A stretch of DNA of 64,000 bases, taken from positions 124,001-188,000 of the forward strand of contig JAQENU010000002.1 in assembly GCA_027676805.1 (NCBI GenBank), written 5' to 3'. The notes below the pieces were generated by a model. The model ran no database searches and was not told where the DNA came from. It saw only the letters and a program-made list of their open reading frames with translations. Position numbers and translations under genes: made by a program. Positions 28,205 through 37,800 of the stretch are shown one piece after another (position 1 is the stretch's first letter; each line of letters starts with the position of its first letter). The DNA comes from Coprobacillaceae bacterium UN01-12pH3A (GTDB taxonomy: Bacteria; Bacillota_I; Bacilli_A; Erysipelotrichales; Coprobacillaceae).

Positions 28205-31200
28205 TAATTTAATTTTGTAATATCGATTAAATTCAACTTGTTAACGTGCTGTTTTTCCAAGCTGGTAATCAAAGCCTGAGCAGTATCTAAAGAGGTGAAA
28301 GTAGGTATTCCCGATTCTACCGCGAAACGTCTGATTAGAAAACCATCTCTTGCTGTATTATTGCGGCTGGGAATATTAATGATTAAATCGATCTTATCTT
28401 CTAAGATCAAATCATAAATCGTATTTTCCTCATCATTGATACGGTTAACTGACACGACCGGAAGTCCATGCTGTTTTAAAAATTCATAAGTTCCCTTCGT
28501 TGCATATAAACAGTAGCCAAAGGAATGAAACTGTTTAGCGATTGGCAGAAATTCTTCTTTAGAGGCATCTTGGATCGTACAGATCAGATTCTTATGTTTG
28601 GGCAGCTGCAGTCCTGTACCTAAGAACGCTTTATAAATCGCTTCATCAAATTCTGTAGAAATACCTAATACTTCTCCGGTAGATTTCATTTCCGGTCCTA
28701 AACTGATCTCCGCTCCCTTAATCTTTTCAAAGGAGAAAACAGGCATTTTCACCGCTACGGTTTCTTTGAGAGGCATCAGTCCGTAAGCGTAGCCTTGTTG
28801 TTCAAGGGTTTTGCCCATGATCACGTTGGTTGCGATATCCACTACCGGCAGATCAGTTACTTTTGAAATATAAGGGATTGTACGGCTGGAACGCGGATTG
28901 ACTTCGATGACATAGACATCTTGAGCATAGATAATAAATTGAATGTTGATGAGACCAATCACATGCATGGCTTTTGCTAAACGTTTGGTATAATCGACGA
29001 TCTTATTTTGTATTGCCTGATCGATTGACTGCGGCGGATAAACAGAGATACTGTCTCCTGAATGTACTCCGGCACGTTCAATATGTTCCATAATACCGGG
29101 GATTAAAATCCCTTTTCCATCACAAATCGCATCTACTTCGACTTCTTTTCCCGATAAATACTTATCAATTAAAATAGGATGTTCCTGATATTGATGATTA
29201 ATAATTTTGATATATTTTTCAATATCCTGATCATTTAAAGCAATTTTCATTCCGGCCCCTCCTAATACATAAGAAGGACGGATCAGCACCGGATACCCTA
29301 GTTTCTTTGCTGCTTTCATAGCTTCTTCAACTGTGTAAACCGTCTGTCCCAGTGGACGCTGCAAACCACATTCTTCTAACAGGGCATCAAAGCGTTCTCG
29401 ATCTTCTGCCGCATCAATATCCTCAGCTGTGGTTCCTAATATCTTAACCCCCATAGCTTCTAAATCATGAACTAATTTAATTGCCGTCTGACCCCCGAAC
29501 TGTACGATTGCGCCTTCTATTTGTTCGAGTTCGACGATGTTTCTTACATCTTCTTTTGTCAGTGGTTCAAAGTAAAGACGATCCGCAATATCAAAATCGG
29601 TGCTGACTGTTTCGGGATTGTTGTTGATGACGATGGTCTCATATCCAGCCTTTTTTAACGCCCAAACACAATGAACACTGCAGTAGTCAAATTCAATGCC
29701 CTGACCGATGCGGATGGGTCCTGAGCCTAATACCAGTATTTTCTTTCTATGAGGAAGACTTTTTACCTCGTTTACTCTATTATAGACACAGTAAAAATAA
29801 GGCGTTGCTGCTTCAAATTCAGCGGCACAAGTATCCACCATTTTATAAGCGGGATAAATGTCATATTGCTTTTTTAAAGCTTCGATGGTTTCAATAGATT
29901 GTCCGCTTAATTTAGAAATAACTTCATCTAAAAACTGCATATGCTTAGCTAGTTTCAATAACTCTGAGTGTAATGGTTCGTTCTTTAAACGTTCTTCAAC
30001 TTCAATCAGATGTGCTATTTTATCCAAAAACCATCTATCTATTTTGGTAATGGTATGAATTTCTTCAATCGATGTCTGACGTCGCAGACTTTCGGCAATC
30101 ACAAATAAACGCTGATCACTGACTTCATTTAGCTTGCTTTTTAGTACTTCATCTTCTTGTTTAGCTAATTCATCTAAATAAAGGTAATCAAAGTTCTGTT
30201 CCAAAGAACGAATGGCTTTCATCAAAGCGCCTTCAAAGTTATTGCTGATGCTCATGACTTCTCCTGTCGCTTTCATCTGTGTCCCTAAATCACGGCTGGC
30301 ACCTACGAATTTATCAAAGGGCCACTTAGGAATCTTGCAGACAATATAATCCAAAGCCGGTTCATAAGAAGCATAGGTTACTCCTGTAATCTGATTGATA
30401 ATCTCATCTAGCTGATAGCCTAACGCGATTTTAGCTGCCAGTTTTGCGATTGGATACCCGGTTGCTTTAGAGGCTAAAGCCGAAGAACGGCTTACACGGG
30501 GATTCACTTCGATGACACAGTATTCAAAACTATAGGGATTTAATGCATACTGAACGTTGCAGCCACCCTGAATGTCTAACGCCGTAATGATTTTTAATGC
30601 TGATGTGCGAAGCATCTGATATTCTTTATCGGATAAGGTCTGACTTGGTGCGACCACGATACTGTCCCCAGTATGCACCCCAACGGGATCGAGGTTTTCC
30701 ATATTGCATACGGTAATGCAGTTTCCGCTGCTGTCACGCATTACCTCATATTCAATTTCTTTCCAGCCGGAGATGCATCTTTCAATTAAACACTGCCCTA
30801 CTCTCGATAAGCGCAGTCCGTTTCCGCAAATATCATGAAGTTCCCTAGGGTCATGAGCGATTCCGCCTCCGGTTCCCCCTAAAGTATAGGCGGGACGAAC
30901 CACCACCGGATAGCCAATCTCTTTAGCAAACATAATGGCAGTATCCACATCTGTTACAATTTTTGATTGCGCACAGGGCTCCTGAATCTCCTCCATCAGT
31001 TTTTTAAATTCCAAACGGTCTTCCGCTAATTTAATTGTCTGTGTGGAAGTTCCGATCGTTCTGATTTGATGTTCTTCCAAAAATCCCTCATCGTCTAAGC
31101 TCATCGCCAGATTTAAAGCATTCTGTCCCCCTATCGTAGGTAAAATACTATCCGGTTTTTCTTTGATGATCAGATCTTTAATCACTTCTATTGTCAGCGG

Positions 31201-31401
31201 TTCGATATAGACTTTATCAGCGATAAACTTATCGGTCATGATCGTAGCCGGATTACTGTTAATCAATACTACTTCTACGCCTTCTTCTTTTAATGCTTTG
31301 CAAGCCTGTGTTCCGGCATAATCAAATTCTGCGGCCTGACCGATAATAATCGGTCCTGATCCAATGACTAATACTTTCTTTATTCCTATATCTCTTGGCA
31401 T
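28204..31401 (-). CDS. carB: Carbamoyl-phosphate synthase large subunit
   Basis: Uses ammonia from CarA, bicarbonate and two ATP to make carbamoyl phosphate for arginine and pyrimidines. 1065 aa, full length. Two homologous ATP-grasp halves are visible: GSGPIIIGQAAEFDYAGTQ (near 14) and GSGPIRIGQGIEFDYCSVH (near 557), each followed by RPAYTLGGTGGG or RPSYVLGGAGM loops. The C-terminal MGS-like regulatory domain holds TKGTYEFLKQ. It overlaps carA by 16 bp. Confidence 0.96.
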   Translation of the reverse strand: MPRDIGIKKVLVIGSGPIIIGQAAEFDYAGTQACKALKEEGVEVVLINSNPATIMTDKFIADKVYIEPLTIEVIKDLIIKEKPDSILPTIGGQNALNLAMSLDDEGFLEEHQIRTIGTSTQTIKLAEDRLEFKKLMEEIQEPCAQSKIVTDVDTAIMFAKEIGYPVVVRPAYTLGGTGGGIAHDPRELHDICGNGLRLSRVGQCLIERCISGWKEIEYEVMRDSSGNCITVCNMENLDPVGVHTGDSIVVAPSQTLSDKEYQMLRTSALKIITALDIQGGCNVQYALNPYSFEYCVIEVNPRVSRSSALASKATGYPIAKLAAKIALGYQLDEIINQITGVTYASYEPALDYIVCKIPKWPFDKFVGASRDLGTQMKATGEVMSISNNFEGALMKAIRSLEQNFDYLYLDELAKQEDEVLKSKLNEVSDQRLFVIAESLRRQTSIEEIHTITKIDRWFLDKIAHLIEVEERLKNEPLHSELLKLAKHMQFLDEVISKLSGQSIETIEALKKQYDIYPAYKMVDTCAAEFEAATPYFYCVYNRVNEVKSLPHRKKILVLGSGPIRIGQGIEFDYCSVHCVWALKKAGYETIVINNNPETVSTDFDIADRLYFEPLTKEDVRNIVELEQIEGAIVQFGGQTAIKLVHDLEAMGVKILGTTAEDIDAAEDRERFDALLEECGLQRPLGQTVYTVEEAMKAAKKLGYPVLIRPSYVLGGAGMKIALNDQDIEKYIKIINHQYQEHPILIDKYLSGKEVEVDAICDGKGILIPGIMEHIERAGVHSGDSISVYPPQSIDQAIQNKIVDYTKRLAKAMHVIGLINIQFIIYAQDVYVIEVNPRSSRTIPYISKVTDLPVVDIATNVIMGKTLEQQGYAYGLMPLKETVAVKMPVFSFEKIKGAEISLGPEMKSTGEVLGISTEFDEAIYKAFLGTGLQLPKHKNLICTIQDASKEEFLPIAKQFHSFGYCLYATKGTYEFLKQHGLPVVSVNRINDEENTIYDLILEDKIDLIINIPSRNNTARDGFLIRRFAVESGIPTFTSLDTAQALITSLEKQHVNKLNLIDITKLN

Positions 31402-32474
31402 TTTCTTCTCTCCTCTATCATCTTGGAAAATTCATCAAATAAGAATTCGGTGTCTTTTGGACCCGCACAGGCTTCCGGATGAAACTGCACCGTCTGAATC
31501 GGCTGTCCGCGATATTTTAAGCCTTCGATCGTCTGATCATTCACATTTTTGAACCATATATCAGCGACCGATGCATCAATGCTGCTTTCTTTGATGACAT
31601 AATTATGATTCTGAGTAGATATGTACACCTTTTCGCTATAAAGATCCTTCACCGGATGATTGGCTCCATGATGACCATACTTCAATTTTTCTGTTTTAAA
31701 ACCATGAGCTAATGCCATGAGTTGATGTCCTAAGCAAATTCCAAATATCGGAATTCCGCTCTTGATTAGCTGTCTGATCTCATTAATCATTTCCTCGCAT
31801 TCACTGGGATCACCCGGGCCATTGGAAAGCAAGATGCCATCGACATTCATCGCGATCACTTTTTTAGCGGGGGTTGATGCGGGAACAACAATGACTTCAT
31901 AACCGCGTTTTATTAGATTTTCAGCGATATTTCTCTTAGCTCCATAATCATAGAGGGCAATTTTTTTATTGCCGCTGCTAATCGCATGAATAGAATCACT
32001 GGTTACCTTTTCTACAACCTGACTCACCTTATATTCTTTTATTTGCGGCAAAATATCACTGATATTTTCATACTTCTGAGTTGTGATCATACCATTCAGA
32101 CACCCCTTTTGACGAATGACTTTCGCTAAATGGCGGGTATCAATATCCGCAATGCCGGGAATATCATTCAGTCTTAAATAAGTATCTACATCCATTTCTG
32201 TTCTAAAATTGCTTCCAATGCGTGAGAGTTCACTGACGATCAGTCCCTCTGCAAAGACACTGGAAGATTCCTGATCTTCCAAGCAGACACCGTAATTCCC
32301 AATCAGAGGATACGTCATAATGACTGACTGTCCTGCATAAGAGGGGTCTGTCAAAATTTCTAAATATCCGCTCATAGAAGTGTTAAAAACAAACTCACTG
32401 ATAACTTCTCTTTGTGCACCAATGCTTCTTCCTTCAAATACATCTCCGTTTTCTAAAATTAAATAGGCTTTCAT
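31386..32474 (-). CDS. carA: Carbamoyl-phosphate synthase small subunit (glutaminase)
   Basis: Hydrolyses glutamine and passes ammonia to CarB. 362 aa: N-terminal CarA domain and class I amidotransferase with GICLGHQL (Cys) and QFHPEACAGP (His, Glu). It lies 15 bp after dapH and overlaps carB, so dapH-carA-carB is one operon. Confidence 0.96.
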   Translation of the reverse strand: MKAYLILENGDVFEGRSIGAQREVISEFVFNTSMSGYLEILTDPSYAGQSVIMTYPLIGNYGVCLEDQESSSVFAEGLIVSELSRIGSNFRTEMDVDTYLRLNDIPGIADIDTRHLAKVIRQKGCLNGMITTQKYENISDILPQIKEYKVSQVVEKVTSDSIHAISSGNKKIALYDYGAKRNIAENLIKRGYEVIVVPASTPAKKVIAMNVDGILLSNGPGDPSECEEMINEIRQLIKSGIPIFGICLGHQLMALAHGFKTEKLKYGHHGANHPVKDLYSEKVYISTQNHNYVIKESSIDASVADIWFKNVNDQTIEGLKYRGQPIQTVQFHPEACAGPKDTEFLFDEFSKMIEERRKCQEI

Positions 32475-32489
32475 AAATACTCCTTTCTT

Positions 32490-33194
32490 TTAAATCTTTC
32501 TTAAATCATCTAATAGCTTTGTTTTTTCAATAGTCTCTGCCGTTTTTTCCTGTTTTATGATTTTTGCCGGATTGCCTGCTGCTACAGCTCCAGCGGGGAC
32601 ATCCTCTAATACGATACTACCGGCTCCAATGACAGCGCCCTTACCAATACGAACCCCTTCTACGATAACGGCATTAGCTCCAATCAATACATCATCTTCA
32701 ACAACAACCGGTTTAGCACTTAGCGGTTCTATAACTCCGGCTAAGACAGCTCCGGCACCTACGTGACAGCGTTTTCCGACTTCCACACGTCCGCCTAAAA
32801 CTGCACCCATGTCAATCATCGTTTCATCTCCGATCTTACAGCCGATATTGATAATTGCTCCCATCATGATAACTGCCTGATTGCCAATAAAAACCTGTTC
32901 GCGAATGATGCTTCCCGGTTCAATGCGGGCATTCACTGTTCTCATATCCAATAATGGGACAGCACTGTTACGGCTGTTTTGTTCTAAATGGTAATGAGTA
33001 ATCTGATGCTGATGCTGCTTTAAATAGGCTTGAATTAAATCTAAATCCCCTATTAAAATACGACTGCTTTCAGATCCGAACACTTCAATGTCGCTTCTTG
33101 TTGGTAAACTCTGCCCGTTAACATACACTTTAACGATCGTTTTCTTCTTTGATTCTTTAATATATTGAATAATGTCTTCTGCTGTTTTGTCCAT
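32490..33194 (-). CDS. dapH: Tetrahydrodipicolinate N-acetyltransferase
   Basis: Acetylates tetrahydrodipicolinate in the acetylated branch of lysine/diaminopimelate synthesis. 234 aa. The N-terminal alpha-beta part starts [18 protein letters not shown]. From about residue 85 hexapeptide repeats form a left-handed beta-helix ([20 protein letters not shown] and following). GGGAGG precedes the ATG. It is the first gene of the operon with carA and carB, an odd pairing; the shared leader attenuator may explain it. Confidence 0.92.
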   Translation of the reverse strand: MDKTAEDIIQYIKESKKKTIVKVYVNGQSLPTRSDIEVFGSESSRILIGDLDLIQAYLKQHQHQITHYHLEQNSRNSAVPLLDMRTVNARIEPGSIIREQVFIGNQAVIMMGAIINIGCKIGDETMIDMGAVLGGRVEVGKRCHVGAGAVLAGVIEPLSAKPVVVEDDVLIGANAVIVEGVRIGKGAVIGAGSIVLEDVPAGAVAAGNPAKIIKQEKTAETIEKTKLLDDLRKI

Positions 33195-33233
33195 AAACTT
33201 CCTCCCTTTTAAAGATCGCAGCCCATTTAAGCA

Positions 33234-33364
33234 ACAAAAAAGGAGAAATAACTTTATTCGTTATCTCTCCATTTATTTAAAATTGAAATTTAAAAACAAA
33301 GTTACTTTAAATAAGCTCCTTTGCTTTTATTTTGTTGTCAATGTGACGGCTTCGTAAATACAAC
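33234..33364 (-). promoter_or_regulatory. dapH-carAB leader: hexaloop hairpin and terminator, candidate ANTAR target
   Basis: The transcript should begin at GUUGU (33364-33360), which pairs with ACAAC (33338-33334). Next, AAGC-AAAGGA-GCUU (33326-33313) has a six-base loop with A1 and G4. A strong terminator, GGAGAgAUAAC/GUUAUuUCUCC (33270-33242), is followed by six U. The loop segment AAAGGAG can pair with CUCCUUU of the terminator 3' arm, a possible antiterminator. No lysine riboswitch or T-box signature was seen. Confidence 0.6.
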
Positions 33365-33367
33365 CGT

Positions 33368-33396
33368 ATTTTATCAGCTTTACTTCCTGATTTCAA
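33368..33396 (-). promoter_or_regulatory. Promoter of dapH-carA-carB
   Basis: Minus strand TTGAAA (33396-33391), 17 bp, TAAAAT (33373-33368). Predicted start near 33362, about 168 nt before dapH. Confidence 0.72.
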
Positions 33397-33509
33397 GTTT
33401 TTTAGCTGATAGATGGTAAATGCTTTTTGATCTCTCACTAAAATATTATATTTTACGAATAAAATGACCTCCTTAGAACATAATAGTAGTAATTTATAGG
33501 AGGCAGTAT

Positions 33510-33740
33510 ATGCAATTAAATGAACATCAAAAAAACTTTTTAAGTGCTTTTAAAGAAACAGTCTGCATCACCCGTGATCAAAACGGCAGAACATTTATCT
33601 GTAAAGATAAACCCACTTTAGATGTGGAACTAGGAGAATGGGAAGATGCTGATTTCATTGAATTAGATCCTCAGCTCTTCCCCGATTTAGACTGGCAGAC
33701 ATTATATTATGCAGAAACTATGCTTAAAGATGCGAAATAA
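33510..33740 (+). CDS. Acidic 76-aa protein, unknown function
   Basis: A strong AGGAGG lies 7 nt before the ATG and a terminator directly after the stop, so it is very likely expressed. The product is acidic with no membrane helix: an N-terminal HQKNFLSAF helix, a CITRDQNGRTFICKDKP beta-hairpin-like part, and an Asp/Glu-rich end (EWEDADFIELDP). The family was not recognised. Confidence 0.7.
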   Translation: MQLNEHQKNFLSAFKETVCITRDQNGRTFICKDKPTLDVELGEWEDADFIELDPQLFPDLDWQTLYYAETMLKDAK

Positions 33741-33760
33741 ACCCTTGCGGGTTTATTTTA
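33736..33760. terminator. Bidirectional terminator
   Basis: AATAAACCC (33736-33744), TTGC, GGGTTTATT (33749-33757), flanked by T- and A-rich DNA; shared by the converging small genes. Confidence 0.82.
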
Positions 33761-34013
33761 TTGAGAGTAATTCTTTTGCTTTGACAACGTCCTTCTTTTT
33801 AACGTAGAGTGTATACATCTTAGAAAATTGCCCGTCATCGTAATCTAATGGTGAAGGATTTGAATAACTGGAAAAGGTATTAGGCATTCCCGTCTGACCG
33901 GATTCAATCCCTTCTTTGGTTTTAATACCATGATCGTTTAAAATGCGAATCATTTCAGCAATCTGATTACGATCATAGCTGGAAAATAAGTCTGTAAACA
34001 GCCAATTCAGCAT
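33753..34013 (-). CDS. Small 86-aa protein, possible DUF2007-like
   Basis: Reads as an alpha-beta protein: SSYDRNQIAEMIRILNDHGI resembles a helix-strand start and the end YTLYVKKKDVVKAKELL a typical ferredoxin-like closing, as in small DUF2007-type proteins. Family assignment is tentative. No clear ribosome site stronger than GAGGG was seen. It appears to be monocistronic between terminators. Confidence 0.62.
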   Translation of the reverse strand: MLNWLFTDLFSSYDRNQIAEMIRILNDHGIKTKEGIESGQTGMPNTFSSYSNPSPLDYDDGQFSKMYTLYVKKKDVVKAKELLSIK

Positions 34014-34116
34014 TGTGTACCCCTCGCTTCTTTTATCTATTTCTATTTTACCATATTCGCTTTGATCTGCCTATAAGGATTCAGATCAATATAAACAAAA
34101 ACATTTATTCACTACG

Positions 34117-34142
34117 AAAAGACAGGCTTTTGCCTGTCTTTT
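34117..34142 (-). terminator. Terminator after the bactofilin gene
   Basis: AAAAGACAGGC (34117-34127) pairs with GCCTGTCTTTT (34132-34142) around TTTT. A- and T-ends would allow function on both strands. Confidence 0.78.
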
Positions 34143-34189
34143 AAACGCCATCAATGAAGCTAAGGTATCGGCTAACAACGTTATTATTT

Positions 34190-34771
34190 TTACTTGTTGG
34201 TTTTATCTTTAAGCATTTTAACGTTGCCGTCGATTAAAGCACCCTCTTCCACAATAATCTGTTTAGCTTCAATATCTCCTTCTACACTTGCCTCTTTCAT
34301 GAGATGAAGTTTTCCTGCAGTATGTACATTTCCTTTGCAGCGGCTGTCTAAAATTACTTCCTGAGCAATGATCATCCCGATAATATAGCTTTTTGCAGTG
34401 GCATTCAAAGTCGATTGACATTCAATATTGCCCTTGATTTTGGAATGATTTAAAATCACGCTTTCCGCATGAACATTGCCAACAATCTCTCCGCCATTGA
34501 CTGTAAGCTGTCCCTGAATCATGACATCGCCCATAATCTTTCCCTGTACTTCTAAATCATATCCATCATTGATGCTTCCGTTAATCACTGTCCCATCAGA
34601 GATAATCGAAGGTTTTTTGGCAATCGCGATTTCTTTTTTGATTTCTATTTTAGGTTCGTCTCTTTTTATCTCTTTTATTTCTTTAACTTCACGTATGTTT
34701 TCTTTGACTTGATCTTCTTCATCAAAATAGCGATCCTTTAATTTATTTTTAAAATCGTTAAATTTATCCAT
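34190..34771 (-). CDS. Bactofilin (polymer-forming cytoskeletal protein)
   Basis: 193 aa. A charged N-terminal tail (1-50, Lys/Glu rich) leads to the DUF583 beta-helix with short repeated turns (SIISDGTVINGSINDGYDLE, MGDVMIQGQLTVNGGEIVGN, then further rungs to about 185). Bactofilins polymerise without nucleotide and scaffold cell shape or wall enzymes near the membrane. It lies 64 bp downstream of the giant surface protein gene and may share its transcript. Confidence 0.88.
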   Translation of the reverse strand: MDKFNDFKNKLKDRYFDEEDQVKENIREVKEIKEIKRDEPKIEIKKEIAIAKKPSIISDGTVINGSINDGYDLEVQGKIMGDVMIQGQLTVNGGEIVGNVHAESVILNHSKIKGNIECQSTLNATAKSYIIGMIIAQEVILDSRCKGNVHTAGKLHLMKEASVEGDIEAKQIIVEEGALIDGNVKMLKDKTNK

Positions 34772-34834
34772 CTTATCTGCTCCTCTTCTATCTCTTTATT
34801 AGACAGGAAGGGAAAATTCCCTTCCTATTTGTTT

Positions 34835-37800
34835 TTACCTTATATATTTCTTCTTTTCCAGCCACGCGACAGCCCCAAGAGAAACAAGTCCCATCATTGC
34901 ATAAGCGTTTATCAGCGTAGTATCCGATGTATCCGCCACTTGATTTTGTGTTTCATTTTGAGAAATATTAAATGAATTGTCACTCAATGATTCTTTTGCT
35001 TTAGCGATAATGCCATAATAGCTGAAATGATTGGTTTCAATATAAATGAATCCATCTTTAATGATAAATGGATATTCCACTACATCTCCGTTATCGTTGA
35101 CATAAACCGCTTTAATATCTTCATACTGATTGATATTTCCCGGTATTTTCAAGATAATAGTGATCATACCATCCGGCTGGATCAGCACATCTTTATACGT
35201 TAGATGAATATTGTATAAAGCGATCAATTCATACCCATTAAAATGCCTATTGAGACTGCTGTTCATCTGCTGATTGGTGTGTGTATCCAGCTTATTAAAG
35301 ACATCTTTAATGTGAAGCTGAGTGCCGTTAATAAATTTTGTTCCATCTAATCCTACAATTGTTGTATCTTCATTTTTGATTTTATCTACTAAACCGTACT
35401 GAATAACGTCACGGTAGTAGTCAATTTTATTTTTATCAAACTGAGCCTGCTGTTGTGGTGATAACTGGTCATAAAGATAGATCCATTCTTTTAACTGTTC
35501 CACTGATTCAGCAGTGTTAAAATCAAGTGATTCCAACTGTTTTAATTGCTCATTTAATTTTATGCTGTCTTCAATTTTAGTAAGTAAAGTATCTGCTTTG
35601 TCACTTTGTTTTTCCAAGTCTGTCTTATTTTTTTCAGTCAGATTATTTTGGTAATTATGATGCACACTCTCAATTTGATCGACAATCGAACCCACTTTAT
35701 CTTTATCACTGATGACGACGTTATCCTCATTTAAGTCTTTGATAGCTTCTTCTATTGCTTGTAATTCTTTTTGTAAGGCTTCTACTTTGCTTTCCAATTG
35801 ACTAATCGTTGTTTGGTGATCTGTTAATTGGGTTTGTTCATTATCAGATAAATTCTGATTCCATTCTTTTTTGATGGCATCGATCTGATCTTCGATTTTC
35901 TTAATCGTTTCCAGATCGATTTCTTTTATAGTCGATTCATCATAGCCGTTTAATACATCACCCACCTTGGATAATGCTTCTTCAACGCGCAAAAGGATAT
36001 TTTCCAAAGCTTCAATCTTTATTTTTTCATTGGCAATACTTTCTTTTTGATCTTCATTCATATTCGTCTGATAGTTATTTTCCATCAGATCGATTGCCTT
36101 TTTCACTTCATCGATTTTATTTTGATCGTCACTGGTGACATCTTTAGCTGAAATATTCTCTAAATGATGGTCAATTATATTCATTTGAAGACGAATATCC
36201 TGAATACAGTCTTTTAACTGATTTAAGACGCCTAACTGATGATTCAGTTGTTGGATTGCACTATCACTCAAAGAAGTATTCAGCAATGCTTCCTCAATCG
36301 TCATAATGGCCTGATTTACTAGAGATTCGTGTTCTAAATTAACATTCTCAAAATTAATCCCGCCTGATTTTGCCGTCAGCTGATAAGCTTGATTAAAGAT
36401 ACTTGAATCAAAACCGGCTAAGGCATTTTCAACTGCCTTTAATGCATCGTTTGCAGCCTTGATCTTTGCTTCCAAAGCAGGAATTTTATTACTCAAATTA
36501 TCTGTTAAGTGATTTATTTGACTTACCAAAAGGTTGTCTTTATCCATATCCAGCATTTTAGTTATCTTCTCTTTTGCTAGAGCGACGGCTTCAGCATCAG
36601 TAGTTTTAACAGTCGTTTCCGTTAAATTTTGAAGCAGATTTTCGATTGTAGTTAACTGCTCATGAAGTGTACTCATCTTTGCGAGAAAGGCATTAATATT
36701 TTCCGCCAGCTTTGTAAGCCGTGCTTTTTGACTGACCGTCAGTATTTCCTGAGCATAAGGAAAAGCGTTCAATGCAGTTTGTGCTGATAATACCTGCATT
36801 TCATCACTTGTTTTAATATTGGCTAAGGTGATGCCTGTTAACTGATTTTCAATTTGCATAATAGCGTCATCAATATTATCTAATTGCTGTGTTAATTCCT
36901 TGATCTTGTTAAGCTGTTCATCAATCGTTGTTTTTTGTTCCAAAGTCAAATGTTGACTGTAATCTAATTTTTGAATATCCTCAAATTCTTTTAAAATATC
37001 GATCGTAATATCTCCAATATCAATAGAAGATAATACTTCCAGTTTATTTAAATAGCGAATGATTTCTTCTATTTTAGCATTAAGATTCTCCAATTTTTCT
37101 TTATGTCCGTTGATACTTGCCGCTTCATCGTCAGTTAAGTTCGACGTAATATCCAAAATAGCGCCTAATGCTTCAGTAATCAGCGGTTGATTTGCCGATG
37201 TCACCGTATTCAAATCAATTGCTGCTGCCTGATTGATCTTTTCAATCTTCTTAGCTATTTCTTCAATTTTGGCTAAAAGAGCTTCACCTTTTGCCAACGC
37301 TAAATCCAGTACTTCGATCTGTGATACGGATAACTGATTTGAATAATCGGTTTTCACCTTTTGAATTGCCTGCTGAGCCGTTTCAATGGCTAATGTTTGA
37401 TCAGAATTCACATTTTCAATTTCATAATCATTTAATCCAGCAGCAGCCAGTGTCACTGCTTCTTGAATGATATTTAATTGATCAATCAATGTCTGTGCAT
37501 TGGCTCTTTTTTGGTTCAACAATACTTTCTGATTCTCTGTCGTTGCGTCTAACGCAAGTAATTCATCAATAGCGCTAATAACGTCTGTAATCGTCGTACG
37601 CTGATCTTCTGTTACAGTAGCCACAGTCAAATCTCTGATCGTGCTATCAATGTCTGCAATAGAATCCAGATCGACTTTATTTTTCAAAGCATCAAGATGT
37701 TCTTTTAGTTTTGTCAGCTTAGTTATTTCTTCACTCGTTAGGTTTGAGTGCAGTTCTTCTAACTTAGCATACGCTAAGCTAGCTTGCTGATAAGATTCCA

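Noticed and set aside
28204..33194. PyrR-type attenuation of carAB
   Set aside because: No PyrR-binding loop consensus was seen in the leader, and dapH is first in the operon.
33195..33364. Lysine riboswitch or T-box in front of dapH
   Set aside because: Expected for a lysine gene, but none of the conserved core segments of either class could be seen; the terminator and hexaloop are described instead.
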